From Ktedonobacterales bacterium (lineage in GTDB: Bacteria > Chloroflexota > Ktedonobacteria > Ktedonobacterales > DATBGS01), in contig DATBHW010000005.1 of the NCBI GenBank assembly GCA_036557285.1, positions 62,001 to 126,000 of the forward strand: a stretch of DNA of 64,000 bases. Reading direction: 5' to 3'. How positions within the stretch are numbered: the first letter of the stretch is position 1; the number at the start of each line of letters is the position of its first letter. Positions 15,536 to 24,550 of the stretch are shown here, piece by piece. The position numbers and the translations under genes were made by a program. The notes beneath the pieces are model-generated. The model did no database searches and was not told the DNA's origin. It saw nothing but the letters and a program-made list of their open reading frames with translations.

Positions 15536-16912
15536 TCAATCAACTGGTTTGCTGGAAAAGTTGGGGCAAGCGCCTTGCGCGCCTGTCAGCAGATTGATGG
15601 CTTCTGGCACATCCCTGGCACATTGTGCGCCAGCGGTGAGCAAAGCGTCGTAGAGCGATGCGCCTTCGCCGCCCGTATAGTCACGCGCTGCAACTTGCGC
15701 GCGGAGAGACGCGGTTTCAGACGCAGTATCGTCCTCCACTGTTGGAGCAGAGAGCGGCTCCAGTAAGATAGTATAGAGACCCTCCTGAGCCGCCTCCAGC
15801 GCCAGGCGAAGCATAATCAGGTTCCCCGGACCAATAGGCACAGGACACAGGATTTGTGCCTGCGTCCGCTTCAGCGCGGCCTGCGCCTGCACAGCAGTAT
15901 CCGACGAGATCGGCGCATAGGGCTGCTCGCCGATAACCTCGGCTGCCAGGCGCAGCGCCAGCGCATAATCGCTATCCCCAATGTTGAGCGCGCCGATAGA
16001 GAAGGAAATATGCGCGTCTGCAAGTCCGCGCATCAGCAGGGCCGCGCTGCCCCCTCCGCCAACCAGATGTACCAGAGGAAGCGCATTTGCCTCGCCTCTC
16101 ACCTCAGCCAGGGCTTGTTGCCGCTCCTCATTGGCAGAGGCAGGCGGCACAACGCTCAGATGGGTTGCCCCATGCAGGATACCGACCTCAACGGGGACTT
16201 CATAGACGCGGCTGAGCAGGCGGCTCTGGAGGACTTCAACTGGCGGCCCATCGGCCACGATGCCGCGCTGAAACAAGATCAGGCGCGAAAAGTAGCGCGC
16301 CGCCAGATTCAGATCGTGCATAGTGGCGAAGATGGTAATGCCGCGCTCCTGATTCAGACGCTGAGCCACTTCCAGCACGCCAATCTGATACTTGAGATCG
16401 AGGTGAGTGGTTGGCTCATCCAGCAGAAGCAAATCAGGCTGCTGGGCCAGAGCCAATGCCAGGACTACCCGCTGCTTCTCGCCGCCGCTCAGTTCATTGA
16501 AGATACGCCCGGCCAGTGGCCCTGTGCCGGTTGCCTCCAGTGCTTCCTGAATAGCGCGGTGATCGGCGAAGCTCTCCGTCCCCAGGAATGAGAGATAGGG
16601 GGTTCGTCCCAGGCTGACCAGTTCGCGCACAGTGAAAGCAAAGGGCGTGCTCGATTCCTGGGGAACGACAGCCACGCGCCGGGCGATCTCGCGCCGCGCC
16701 AGGCTGCGCAGGTCGCGCCCATCCAGCAGCACCCGCCCCCGCTGCGGGCGCAGCGCGCCGGTTGCCAATTTGAGCAGGGTTGTTTTGCCGGTCCCGTTTG
16801 GCCCCAGCAGCGCGACCATCTCCCCAGTCTCCAGCGACAGGCTGGTGTCTGCAAAGAGCGGCTGACTCTCATAGCCAAATGTAACGTTCTCAAGCTGGAG
16901 CAGCGTATTCAC
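15536..16912 (-). CDS. btuD: Cobalamin/iron-complex ABC transporter ATPase with extra C-terminal domain
   Basis: A 458-residue protein, far longer than normal BtuD/FepC (about 255). Residues 1-250 are the ATPase: Walker A GPNGTGKTT (37-45), signature LSGGEKQRV (141-149), Walker B LLLLDEP (161-167) and switch His199. Residues 275-445 form a second alpha/beta domain with a glycine-rich LVHLVGGGGSAALLM strand-loop, like a Rossmann nucleotide- or corrinoid-handling fold, function unknown. Its start overlaps btuC (ATGA at 16909-16912). The upstream cobalamin riboswitch points to a corrinoid as substrate. No binding protein is encoded nearby. Confidence 0.85.
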   Translation of the reverse strand: MNTLLQLENVTFGYESQPLFADTSLSLETGEMVALLGPNGTGKTTLLKLATGALRPQRGRVLLDGRDLRSLARREIARRVAVVPQESSTPFAFTVRELVSLGRTPYLSFLGTESFADHRAIQEALEATGTGPLAGRIFNELSGGEKQRVVLALALAQQPDLLLLDEPTTHLDLKYQIGVLEVAQRLNQERGITIFATMHDLNLAARYFSRLILFQRGIVADGPPVEVLQSRLLSRVYEVPVEVGILHGATHLSVVPPASANEERQQALAEVRGEANALPLVHLVGGGGSAALLMRGLADAHISFSIGALNIGDSDYALALRLAAEVIGEQPYAPISSDTAVQAQAALKRTQAQILCPVPIGPGNLIMLRLALEAAQEGLYTILLEPLSAPTVEDDTASETASLRAQVAARDYTGGEGASLYDALLTAGAQCARDVPEAINLLTGAQGACPNFSSKPVD

Positions 16913-18084
16913 CAGCGATACTCCCGACCAGAGCGGCGCAGCAGATACAGGAAGAACGGCCCGCCTACCAACGAGGTCAGCACACCAAGCGGCAGCTCGG
17001 ATGGCGCAATCACCGAGCGCGCCAGCAGATCCGCAACTACCAGAAAGAGCGCGCCACCCAGCGCGGAGGCTGGCAGGAGCAGGCGATGGCCGGGGCCAAG
17101 CGCCAGGCGCAGCGCGTGCGGCACAACCAGCCCCACAAAGCTCACCAGTCCGGCAATCGTAACTGCTGCTGCTGTTAGCAGCGAGGCCACAGCAATCAGC
17201 AGCGTTTTCTGGCGTTCAACATTCACACCGAGATAAGCAGCGCCCTCCTCGCCCAATGAGAGCGCGTTGAGCGTGGGGCCAAACGTGAGCGAAGCCAGCA
17301 ATCCAATGAAGGTCAGAATAGCAACAACGCCTACCTGATCCCAGCTATCCGCAGAAACGCCGCCCCACAGCCACGACAGCACCGAACGAAGATGCTCCTG
17401 ATTCGGAGCCAGATAGATCAGCAGCGCCTGAATGGCGCTCATCAGCGAAGTTACCACCACGCCTGCCAGCAGCAGCGAGACAACAGGCGTGCGCCCACCG
17501 ACGCGCGCCAGCCAGTAGACCAGAGCCACCGCGAGCAGCGCGCCCACGAAGGCAAAAAGCGCGGTCTGCTCGATGCCCAGGATCAGAAGGCTGCTGGGCA
17601 GCAGAAAGCCAATGGTGATACCCAGGCCCGCCCCCGCTGATGTGCCGATCAAATAGGGATCGGCCAGCGGATTGCGCAGCAACCCCTGAAAAAGCACGCC
17701 CGCCACTGCCAGGCCCGCGCCCACCAGCGCAGCGCCAATGACGCGCGGCAGCCGAAGTTGAAGAATGATGATCTCATTGGCAGCGTCCCAGGTCTGCCGA
17801 AAGTGAAAGAGATGCGTGCTGTTGAGCGTAATTTTGATGATCTCTCCGGCGTCAATGCGAACCGAGCCGATGGCGGTAGCAAAGACCAGCGCGACGAGCA
17901 ATCCAGCAAACAGCAGTGGCAACACGATGATAGCGCGTTTCCAGCGGCTGCTCCCCACAGCCGCGCCCGCCTGCGCCAGTTCTGTGCCGCTAACAGGCGA
18001 TACAATCGTTTCTTCGCCCAGCCTCGGCTGTTGTGGTGGACCAGGAAACGGCGATGGCTTGTCGGTTGGCCTTATCGTCTGCAT
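16909..18084 (-). CDS. btuC: Cobalamin-type ABC importer permease (FecCD family)
   Basis: A 391-residue polytopic membrane protein with about ten hydrophobic segments starting near residue 50, after a Pro-rich cytoplasmic tail of about 45 residues. Family motifs RLPRVIGAALVGAGLAVAG (about 114-132) and the FVGLVVPHALRL segment are clear. It forms the membrane channel for a periplasmic-type importer with the ATPase encoded next. First gene after the cobalamin riboswitch, so expression should fall when cobalamin is plentiful. Confidence 0.92.
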   Translation of the reverse strand: MQTIRPTDKPSPFPGPPQQPRLGEETIVSPVSGTELAQAGAAVGSSRWKRAIIVLPLLFAGLLVALVFATAIGSVRIDAGEIIKITLNSTHLFHFRQTWDAANEIIILQLRLPRVIGAALVGAGLAVAGVLFQGLLRNPLADPYLIGTSAGAGLGITIGFLLPSSLLILGIEQTALFAFVGALLAVALVYWLARVGGRTPVVSLLLAGVVVTSLMSAIQALLIYLAPNQEHLRSVLSWLWGGVSADSWDQVGVVAILTFIGLLASLTFGPTLNALSLGEEGAAYLGVNVERQKTLLIAVASLLTAAAVTIAGLVSFVGLVVPHALRLALGPGHRLLLPASALGGALFLVVADLLARSVIAPSELPLGVLTSLVGGPFFLYLLRRSGREYRW

Positions 18085-18249
18085 GAGAAGTTGTCCTTTG
18101 TCCGATCCGGCAGATTGGATAATCTGGCTACATCTATAAGCAGTTATTTAAAAAAACCTCTCGTCCATCCAGATTGGAAGAGAGGCAGCGCAGCCAGACA
18201 CAACGCCCTGGCGCTTGCTCTCTCCTCTGGCGCGAAGGATGGCGAGCAG

Positions 18250-18450
18250 AGCCGCAGGGCAGGTCTCCTGGCTTCCGGCTTTGGCGCTCCTCTCGTCGTC
18301 TTCCTACCATCTTAGCTATGGCAGTGGCTTGCCCGCCTGGCTATCAAGCAGGACACCTGACGAGGAAAGCTGACCGGATACAGTGGCGCGTCCGCATCGG
18401 CATTGCACCGATTTCCCTATTCTGCTCATGACGAGCCACCCTGCGACACA
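18250..18450 (-). ncRNA. Cobalamin (B12) riboswitch
   Basis: On the minus strand, between the promoter and btuC, the hallmark motifs appear in order: GGGAAATCGGTGCAATGCCG, then GCCACTG, then the B12-box-like GCCAGGAGACCTGCC near 18272-18257. These match the conserved core of the adenosylcobalamin aptamer. I see no intrinsic terminator before btuC, so control may be at translation initiation. The gene it precedes is a FecCD permease, as expected. Confidence 0.92.
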
Positions 18451-18472
18451 CTAGTATTCAGTTGGTACCAAT

Positions 18473-18501
18473 ACTATAGCGGCTCTAACCAGCAGCGTCA
18501 A
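18473..18501 (-). promoter_or_regulatory. Promoter of riboswitch-btuCD transcript
   Basis: On the minus strand TTGACG (18501-18496), a 17-base spacer and TATAGT (18478-18473). The predicted start near 18466 lies just before the cobalamin aptamer, consistent with a transcript whose leader is the riboswitch. I see nothing distinctive in 18502-18597. Confidence 0.75.
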
Positions 18502-18597
18502 TAACATGGAGAGGGGCTAAGGTTCCATCAAACATGAGGTATTGGCGAGCGAGGCGTGTTACTGGTGGCCCCGCTTTTTGGTGGAACCAGAGGCTTA

Positions 18598-19554
18598 CTA
18601 CGCGCTGGCGGCGTTGAGCGTTGCCAACTCCGCGGCGCTCAGCCGGAGTTCGGCTGCCCCAAGTAGTTCGCGGACCTGCGCGGCAGAAGTGCCGCTGGCA
18701 ATCGGCGCTGTGACACCCGGCCTTGCCATAATCCAGGCCAGCGCCACCTGCGCCGACGTCGCGTTATGCGCCCCTGACACCTGATCAACCGCTGCCAGCA
18801 CCGCCCAGCCCTTCTCGTTCATGTAGCGCTGCTGAATGCCGTCCGCCCGTTTGCTCGTGGGCAGGTCTTTATCTGGCCGATACTTGCCGGTGAGGAAGCC
18901 GCTGGCGAGCGACGAATACGTGATAACGCCCAGCCCCTGCTCTCGACACAACGTTTCCAGAGCGCCCTCATAGACGGAGCGATTCATCAGGTGATAGGGC
19001 GGCTGCATACAACTATAGCGAGCATAGCCGTGTTGATCGCTCACCTTGAGCGCCTCCGTTACACGCTCCGCGCTGTGCTGAGAAGCGCCGATAGCGCGCA
19101 CCTTGCCCTGGCGGATCAGTTCGTCAAACGCTCCCATCGTCTCCTCCAGGGGCGTGGTCTGGTCGTCTTCATGGGCCTGATACAGATCGATAGCCTCGGT
19201 TTGCAGGCGGCGCAGCGATACTTCAACTTCCCGCATCATATATTGCCGCGAAAGCCCTCGATCATCGGGGCCAGTCCCCATCTGCTTGCCCAGCTTGGTA
19301 GCGATAACCAAGGAGTCACGATTGCCCCTGGCGCGCATCCATCGCCCGATGATGGTCTCAGATTCTCCCCCAACGTTCCCATTCACCCAGGTAACATAGG
19401 TGTCAGCCGTGTCAATAAAGTTCCCGCCGCCCTCGACATACGCATCGAGGACAGCAAATGCCGTCGCTTCATCAACATTCCAGCCAAAAACATTGCTCCC
19501 TAAGCAGAGAGGAGCAACCTCAAGACCAGTACGGCCAAGTTGACGTTTCTGCAC
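18598..19554 (-). CDS. Aldo/keto reductase
   Basis: A 318-residue NAD(P)H-dependent oxidoreductase of the AKR superfamily (YghZ/Tas-like subgroup). It begins RQLGRTGLEVAPLCLGSNVFGW, with the catalytic Asp-Tyr in FIDTADTY, Lys in VIATKLG and His in LYQAHEDD. The C-terminal ARPGVTAPIASGTSAAQVRE binds the cofactor phosphate. GTG at 19554 is chosen because AAGGAG lies nine bases upstream and the family N-terminus starts there, although the frame opens at 19599. Substrate unknown. Confidence 0.9.
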   Translation of the reverse strand: MQKRQLGRTGLEVAPLCLGSNVFGWNVDEATAFAVLDAYVEGGGNFIDTADTYVTWVNGNVGGESETIIGRWMRARGNRDSLVIATKLGKQMGTGPDDRGLSRQYMMREVEVSLRRLQTEAIDLYQAHEDDQTTPLEETMGAFDELIRQGKVRAIGASQHSAERVTEALKVSDQHGYARYSCMQPPYHLMNRSVYEGALETLCREQGLGVITYSSLASGFLTGKYRPDKDLPTSKRADGIQQRYMNEKGWAVLAAVDQVSGAHNATSAQVALAWIMARPGVTAPIASGTSAAQVRELLGAAELRLSAAELATLNAASA

Positions 19555-19656
19555 GCAGCAGTCTCCTTCACTTCCCCAGGCAGCACAACCAGACTTCAAG
19601 GTACTTCCTGGCTACTCTGCTTCCTGGCTGAACAGCTTTTGTGTTATTATAAGCAT

Positions 19657-19807
19657 GCAGCCTCTTGCTTCTCCCGGCTCACAGAGCCTGGAGAGAAACT
19701 AAGGACTGCGTAGGCGCTCGCTCCTCCACGAATCTGTGTGGAGCGTACAGCGAGGGCGCCAGAACGGAGATGGTCGGGGCGTGAGCTTTAGCCGTCTCTG
19801 TTTTTTT
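19657..19807 (+). ncRNA. Candidate small RNA between two minus-strand genes
   Basis: The 301-base gap 19555-19855 lies between two minus-strand genes but carries signals for a + transcript. TTCCTG (19621-19626) and TATTAT (19645-19650) are spaced 18 bases apart. A hairpin follows with arms around 19670-19680 and 19684-19694. Next is a long imperfect palindrome (19713-19760, GGCGC...GCGCC). The last hairpin (about 19767-19798) precedes seven T (19801-19807), an intrinsic terminator for which no + gene exists. No ORF of note is inside. Family unknown; I excluded SRP RNA and tmRNA by lack of their signatures. Confidence 0.4.
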
Positions 19808-19855
19808 GTCTGGCGCTCATCGTCTGAGCGGCTAGCGCGCCAGTCTCCTTCCCCC

Positions 19856-21064
19856 CTATTTTTGCCGCTGCCGAATGACCGATCTGGCAAGGGCGCGCTT
19901 ATGCACCTCATCTGGTCCATCAACGATATGCAGCGTGCGCCCATGCGCCCACATCGAAGCCAGCGGAAAATCGTCACTCATCCCAGCCCCACCAAAGACC
20001 TGAATAGCGCGATTCACCACATCCGTCAACACCTGCGGGGCCGCAATCTTAATCATAGCAATCTCATTCTGCGCAGCTTTTTTGCCAAGGTGGTCAATCA
20101 TCCAGGCAGCCTTGAGGGTAAGCAGACGCGCCTGCTCGATCTCCAGATGCGATTGGGCAATCCAATCCTGAATAACCCCCTGGTCTGCCAGCGGCTTGCC
20201 GAAGGTGACACGCTTGAGCGCACGAGCACACATCAGGTCCAGAGCATATTGCGCGCCACCAATGGCGCGCATACAGTGATGGATGCGCCCCGGCCCCAGC
20301 CGCGCCTGAGCAATCGCAAAACCACTGCCTTCTTCGCCTAGCAAATTGCTGGCAGGCACGCGCACATGCTCGAACAGCACCTCGCAGTGGCTTTCATTAT
20401 CAATATAGCCCATCACAGGCAGATTGCGCACGATGGTCACGCCGGGAGTATCTCTCGGTACGAGGATCATGCTTTGCTGGTTGTGCTTGTCTGGGCTATC
20501 TGGCGCTGTCTTGCCCATCACGATCATGATGGTACAGCGCGGGCGGGCCGCGCCCGAAATCCACCACTTGCGCCCATTCAGAACGTATTCATCGCCTTCG
20601 CGTTTGATAGAAAGCTGAATATTAGAAGCGTCCGAACTGGCAACATCCGGTTCTGTCATCGCAAAGGCCGAGCGAATCTCACCGTTCAGCAACGGCTCCA
20701 GCCATTGTTTCTTTTGCTCTGGCGTGCCAAATTGGGCAAGAATCTCCATATTGCCCGTATCGGGCGCGGCGCAGTTAAACACCTCTGAAGACCAGCCGAC
20801 GCGCCCCATCACCTCGGCCAGCGGCGCGTATTCCAGATTGGTCAGGCCAGCGCCATATTCTTCATCAGGCAAGAAGAGATTCCATAAGCCCTCTGCCCTT
20901 GCTTTCGGCTTTAATTCGTCAATGATCTCCGCGTGATGATGCGGATTCCCCGAAGCGGCAATCTGATCTCGATAGGTTCGCTGGTTCGGATAGATATAAC
21001 GCTCCATGAAGTCGCTCACCTGCCGGATGAGCGTGTTCACTTTCTCCGAATAGGCAAAATCCAT
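19856..21064 (-). CDS. Acyl-CoA dehydrogenase family protein
   Basis: A 402-residue flavoprotein oxidising acyl-CoA to enoyl-CoA. Visible are [15 protein letters not shown] (FAD and substrate loop), RKWWISGA, and the C-terminal [35 protein letters not shown] block, which fits the ACAD10/11-like group rather than short-chain BCD. AAGGAG lies upstream of ATG. The electron acceptor and chain length cannot be told from the sequence. No fad operon surrounds it; a thiolase lies at 27552. Confidence 0.92.
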   Translation of the reverse strand: MDFAYSEKVNTLIRQVSDFMERYIYPNQRTYRDQIAASGNPHHHAEIIDELKPKARAEGLWNLFLPDEEYGAGLTNLEYAPLAEVMGRVGWSSEVFNCAAPDTGNMEILAQFGTPEQKKQWLEPLLNGEIRSAFAMTEPDVASSDASNIQLSIKREGDEYVLNGRKWWISGAARPRCTIMIVMGKTAPDSPDKHNQQSMILVPRDTPGVTIVRNLPVMGYIDNESHCEVLFEHVRVPASNLLGEEGSGFAIAQARLGPGRIHHCMRAIGGAQYALDLMCARALKRVTFGKPLADQGVIQDWIAQSHLEIEQARLLTLKAAWMIDHLGKKAAQNEIAMIKIAAPQVLTDVVNRAIQVFGGAGMSDDFPLASMWAHGRTLHIVDGPDEVHKRALARSVIRQRQK

Positions 21065-21188
21065 GACGTTTCTCCTTCAAGCAACTGGTGAAAGCAAGGC
21101 CTCTCAATCTCGTCGCCCAGAAGGCGTGTCCAGTTGTTGCGCTTAGTATAACATGACTGCTTCGTCAGTATCTGGCCGCCAGGGGCGG

Positions 21189-21677
21189 CTATCCAGGAAG
21201 AGAGAACCCTTGCTGGCTCAGAAACTGACAGGTAAGTTGAATATGCCCCTGGTGCAGCGCGCTATGTTCTACCGCGTGCAGCAGACAATCACGAACTGTT
21301 GGCGGGTTGATGAGATGCTCGAACCACGAGGTGAAGGCTGATTCGACGACTCGCTCCATTTCCGCATCCGGCAAATTATCCAGCACCTCATGGCAACCTG
21401 CTATCCAGCGCTCGTAGCGCGCTGTCAGTTCCGACAGCGTGCCGGTGGCATGAAACTCTGCCGCGCGATCACGCGGAATCGTTCGTCCTCCAGCTTCTAC
21501 CAGTACCCATTTTTCGCCAGCCCCAACGAGATGGGTAGCAAGCGCAAAAAGCGTATTGGTCTCTGGAAGCGCGAGCGGCTGGTTCAGCAGCGGCTCTGGA
21601 ACGGCGCGCAGCGATTGGAGAACATCGTGTCCGATATAGTCCAGTATGCTCGCAAAATGCGAGGCTTCATTTGGCAT
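21189..21677 (-). CDS. DinB-family protein
   Basis: A 162-residue four-helix bundle protein of the DinB/YfiT-like superfamily, with metal-site-type His residues in FALATHLVGAGEKW, HLINPPTVRD and LLHAVEHSALHQGHIQLT. Members act as metal-dependent thiol transferases or are uncharacterised. ATG at 21677 is preferred (AAAGGA upstream) over the frame start at 21755, which would overlap the divergent T-box promoter. Confidence 0.85.
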   Translation of the reverse strand: MPNEASHFASILDYIGHDVLQSLRAVPEPLLNQPLALPETNTLFALATHLVGAGEKWVLVEAGGRTIPRDRAAEFHATGTLSELTARYERWIAGCHEVLDNLPDAEMERVVESAFTSWFEHLINPPTVRDCLLHAVEHSALHQGHIQLTCQFLSQQGFSLPG

Positions 21678-21714
21678 TGAGATTTTCCTTTCTGATCTGA
21701 ACCAACGGTACAGC

Positions 21715-21744
21715 TTGACAAAGCGGTTGCTCACGACGTATTGT
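21715..21744 (+). promoter_or_regulatory. Promoter of the argFHG T-box transcript
   Basis: TTGACA (21715-21720), an 18-base spacer and TATTGT (21739-21744). It directly precedes the T-box leader and faces away from the DinB gene. An overlapping TATTAT at 21744-21749 is spaced too far to be the -10. Confidence 0.6.
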
Positions 21745-21754
21745 ATTATGGACA

Positions 21755-22105
21755 ACTGTATAAGAACCTGGCCCGCGTTGATCGAGATCAGTAGGCGATT
21801 GGCCTCTCACAGCGACCCGGAGTTGGTGAAAGTCCGGGAAAGATCGGCCATCGCGCGAACGCGCTCGTGAGCGGTTGCCCGAAGAAAGCGCATCACCGCA
21901 AGTAGGGCTGTGCGGGTGGTTCCCGCGCCAGCAACAACCAGGAGTGGTCACAGCAAGCTGCACAACGTCGTGATCGGCTCACGACCCGCTGAGGGTATTG
22001 AAAAAAAGCTGTGTCAACAAGGGTGGCACCACGGGAGCGCCGATTGCGGCTCAGCGCGATTCTCGTCCCTTCGCTAATGAGTAGAGCGAGGGGGCGAGTT
22101 TTTTT
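21755..22105 (+). ncRNA. T-box riboswitch leader of argFHG
   Basis: Stem I is visible: AGTA (21790-21793), the GCGAT.GGCC/GGCCATCGC stem, an AGCGA element, and a distal CCCGGA/TCCGGG stem closing a GTTGGTGAAAG loop. The T-box sequence AAGGGTGGCACCACGGG is at 22019-22035, with TGGC to pair with an acceptor end reading GCCA. The specifier-loop strand is GCGAACGCG (21855-21863); it contains the Arg codon CGC, though a register giving GCG cannot be excluded by eye. Uncharged tRNA should stabilise AAGGG...CCCTT pairing and stop the terminator from forming. The downstream genes argue for tRNA-Arg. Confidence 0.85.
22062..22105 (+). terminator. Terminator of the T-box leader
   Basis: Arms 22062-22075 and 22085-22098 form a 14-pair stem (CTCG...CGAG) followed by seven T (22099-22105). 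The 5' arm contains CCCTT, which also pairs with AAGGG of the T-box, giving mutually exclusive structures. Confidence 0.85.
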
Positions 22106-22156
22106 GTTCCCTCGCACAGAAATGAGGAGAACAGCCGCGACTAGAAAGGAGCTTGC

Positions 22157-23101
22157 ATGTATCACCTGTTGACGCTTGACAACCTGAACGCCGCTGAGAT
22201 GGAGCGCCTGTATGCCCAGGCGCGGATAGTGAAAAGGGCGCGCAGCGCCCCAGCGGGCCTGCCGCCGCTCGCCGGACAAACCATTGCGCTGCTCTTTGAG
22301 AAGCCCTCGCTGCGCACGCGCGTCTCATTCGAGGTAGCCGCGCGCGAACTGGGCGCGCAAAGCCTCTATCTCTCACCCCAGGAAGTCGGGCTGGGCAAGC
22401 GCGAAGCCGTTGCCGACGTGGCGCGCGTGCTGAGCAGCTACGTGCATGCCATCGTTATCCGCACTTTCAGCCATACCCTGCTTGAAGACTTTGCGCGCCA
22501 CGCCACCGTTCCCGTCATCAACGGCTTGACCGATGCCCATCACCCCTGCCAGGGGCTAACAGATGTCTTTACCATCATCGAAGAATACAGCGAGACATCC
22601 GGGCTGACGCTCGCCTATCTTGGCGACGGGAACAACGTGGCTCATTCGCTCCTGCAAGCAGCCGTGAAGGCTGGTATCAGTGTGCGCATCGCCGCGCCTC
22701 CTGGCTATGAACCTGATCCCGCCGTCGTGGACGCCGCGCGCAATGAAGCCCTGCTCACGGGGGCCAGCGTCACGCTGACCACCGATCCTGGCGAGGCTGT
22801 TTCTGGCGCGCACATCCTGTATACCGATGTCTGGGCCAGCATGGGCCAGGAAGGTGAAGCCGCGCAGCGCCACACCATCTTCTCCGGCTATCGCATTGAT
22901 AGCCGCCTCCTGGCGCTGGCAGATCAAAACGCCATCGTCATGCACCCGCTGCCCGCGCATCGCGGCCAGGAGATTACCGATGAAGTGATTGATGGCCCGC
23001 ACTCGCGTGTGCTGGTTCAAGCCGAGAATCGCCTCCATGTCCAGAAAGCCATCCTCCTGATGCTCCTGGGCAGCAGCATGCTGGCCTCGCTTTCAGCATA
23101 G
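22157..23101 (+). CDS. argF: Ornithine carbamoyltransferase
   Basis: Makes citrulline from ornithine and carbamoyl phosphate. A 314-residue protein with the carbamoyl-phosphate loop FEKPSLRTRVSFE (usual S-T-R-T is S-L-R-T), HPCQGLTD, and MHPLPAHRG near the C-terminus. The common OTCase motif here is HCLP; this protein has HPLP, so the usual catalytic-loop Cys is Pro. Ornithine-type features (LTLAYLGDGNNVAHSL) favour OTCase over ATCase. AAAGGAG lies five bases before ATG. First gene after the T-box; argH follows after six bases. Confidence 0.92.
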   Translation: MYHLLTLDNLNAAEMERLYAQARIVKRARSAPAGLPPLAGQTIALLFEKPSLRTRVSFEVAARELGAQSLYLSPQEVGLGKREAVADVARVLSSYVHAIVIRTFSHTLLEDFARHATVPVINGLTDAHHPCQGLTDVFTIIEEYSETSGLTLAYLGDGNNVAHSLLQAAVKAGISVRIAAPPGYEPDPAVVDAARNEALLTGASVTLTTDPGEAVSGAHILYTDVWASMGQEGEAAQRHTIFSGYRIDSRLLALADQNAIVMHPLPAHRGQEITDEVIDGPHSRVLVQAENRLHVQKAILLMLLGSSMLASLSA

Positions 23102-23107
23102 GAAGAG

Positions 23108-24475
23108 ATGATAAGCATGGCAAAACTCTGGTCCAAAGGATATGAGATCGAACCACTGGTTGAACAATACGAGTCGGCGCGCAACGCCGCGCTCGACGCC
23201 GAACTGGCGCGCCATGACCTATGGGGATCATTAGCCCAGGCGCGTATGCTCCGCAAGATCGGCCTGTTGGATGTGGCCGAATGGGCGGCTATTGATGGCG
23301 CGCTCCAGCGTCTGCTCCATGAGGAAAAGGCAGGCTTCCTGCGTCCGGCCACAACGGAAGAAGACATTCATACCACCATCGAAAATCGCCTGGTGGCAGT
23401 AGTAGGCGAGGCTGGCAAGAAAATCCATACAGGCCGCTCCCGCAACGATCAGGCGCTGCTCGACCTGCGCTTGTATGCCAAAGAGAACCTGCTAGCTATC
23501 GCTGAGGCTGCGCTTGATACCGCGTCGGGCTTGCTCGCATTGGCGCGTCAGCACGAATGGACACCCATGCCTGGCTACACCCATATGCAGCGGGCTATGC
23601 TCTCGTCGGTGGGCCTCTGGGCTGCCGCCTATGCTGAGGCGCTGCTGGATGATTGCGTGGCGCTTGAAGCCGCTTATACGCTGAACGATCAATCGCCTCT
23701 AGGGTCGGCGGCAGCCTATGGCGCGCCGCTTCCTCTGGACCGGGCATATGTCGCTGAACTGCTCGGCTTCGCCCGCCCGCATCACAATGTCCTCACGGCA
23801 GCAAACGCGCGCGGCAAGGGCGAAGCGGCGGTAGTCCAGGCGCTGGCGCTCATCATGCTCGATCTCAGCAAATGGGCGCAGGATGTCCTGCTCTATACCA
23901 CACGCGAATACGACTTTTTTCACGTACCCCAGGAACTATGCAGCGGCAGCAGCATGATGCCTCAGAAGCGCAACCTGGGCGCGCTAGAACTGGTGCGGGC
24001 GCGCGCGCAGACCGTTATTGCGCTCCAGGGGCAGATGCTTGCCACGCTGGCCGGGCTGCCATCCGGCTACAATATGGATTTTCAGGAGACCAAAGCGCCG
24101 CTTATTGAAGCCGCGCATCTCTGCCAGGAAAGCCTGAAGATTGTCAGTTTGTTTGCCTCGCGGCTTGAGGTAGATGAGCAGCGTCTGCAAGCCGCCTGCA
24201 CCGCTGAACTCTTCGCAACTGACCGCGCGCTTGATCTGGCGCGCCAGGGAACCCCATTTCGTGACGCCTACGTGGCCGTAGCCACAACCGCCGCTGACCA
24301 GCAGCAGGCTGATCTCATAACACAACTGCGCGCCCGCGCTCATGAGGGCGCGCCCGGCGCCCTTGACCTGGAAGGCGTGGCAGCACGCATCAGCGCCGAG
24401 CAGAACGTCTGGGCAGCGCGCCGCAGACACTTTGAGCAGGCGATTGCAGCATTGGTCGGCGAAAGCAGCACATGA
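23108..24475 (+). CDS. argH: Argininosuccinate lyase
   Basis: Splits argininosuccinate into arginine and fumarate. The 455-residue fumarase/aspartase-superfamily protein shows KIHTGRSRNDQ near residue 105, a catalytic His in PGYTHMQRA, and the signature loop GSSMMPQKRN near 285. The start may be 23108 or the in-frame ATG at 23117, which fits the family N-terminus. It lies six bases after argF and before argG, so the last three steps of arginine synthesis are one operon. Confidence 0.95.
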   Translation: MISMAKLWSKGYEIEPLVEQYESARNAALDAELARHDLWGSLAQARMLRKIGLLDVAEWAAIDGALQRLLHEEKAGFLRPATTEEDIHTTIENRLVAVVGEAGKKIHTGRSRNDQALLDLRLYAKENLLAIAEAALDTASGLLALARQHEWTPMPGYTHMQRAMLSSVGLWAAAYAEALLDDCVALEAAYTLNDQSPLGSAAAYGAPLPLDRAYVAELLGFARPHHNVLTAANARGKGEAAVVQALALIMLDLSKWAQDVLLYTTREYDFFHVPQELCSGSSMMPQKRNLGALELVRARAQTVIALQGQMLATLAGLPSGYNMDFQETKAPLIEAAHLCQESLKIVSLFASRLEVDEQRLQAACTAELFATDRALDLARQGTPFRDAYVAVATTAADQQQADLITQLRARAHEGAPGALDLEGVAARISAEQNVWAARRRHFEQAIAALVGESST

Positions 24476-24550
24476 AAGGGGAACGGGCCATGCAAAAAGC
24501 GCCCATCAAAGCCCGTGAACCGACGAAGAAAGAAGAAAGGACAAACAGAT

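Noticed and set aside
23017-23367. Minus-strand Ser/Arg-rich ORFs in argF-argH
   Set aside because: Typical antisense shadow composition, no start signals.
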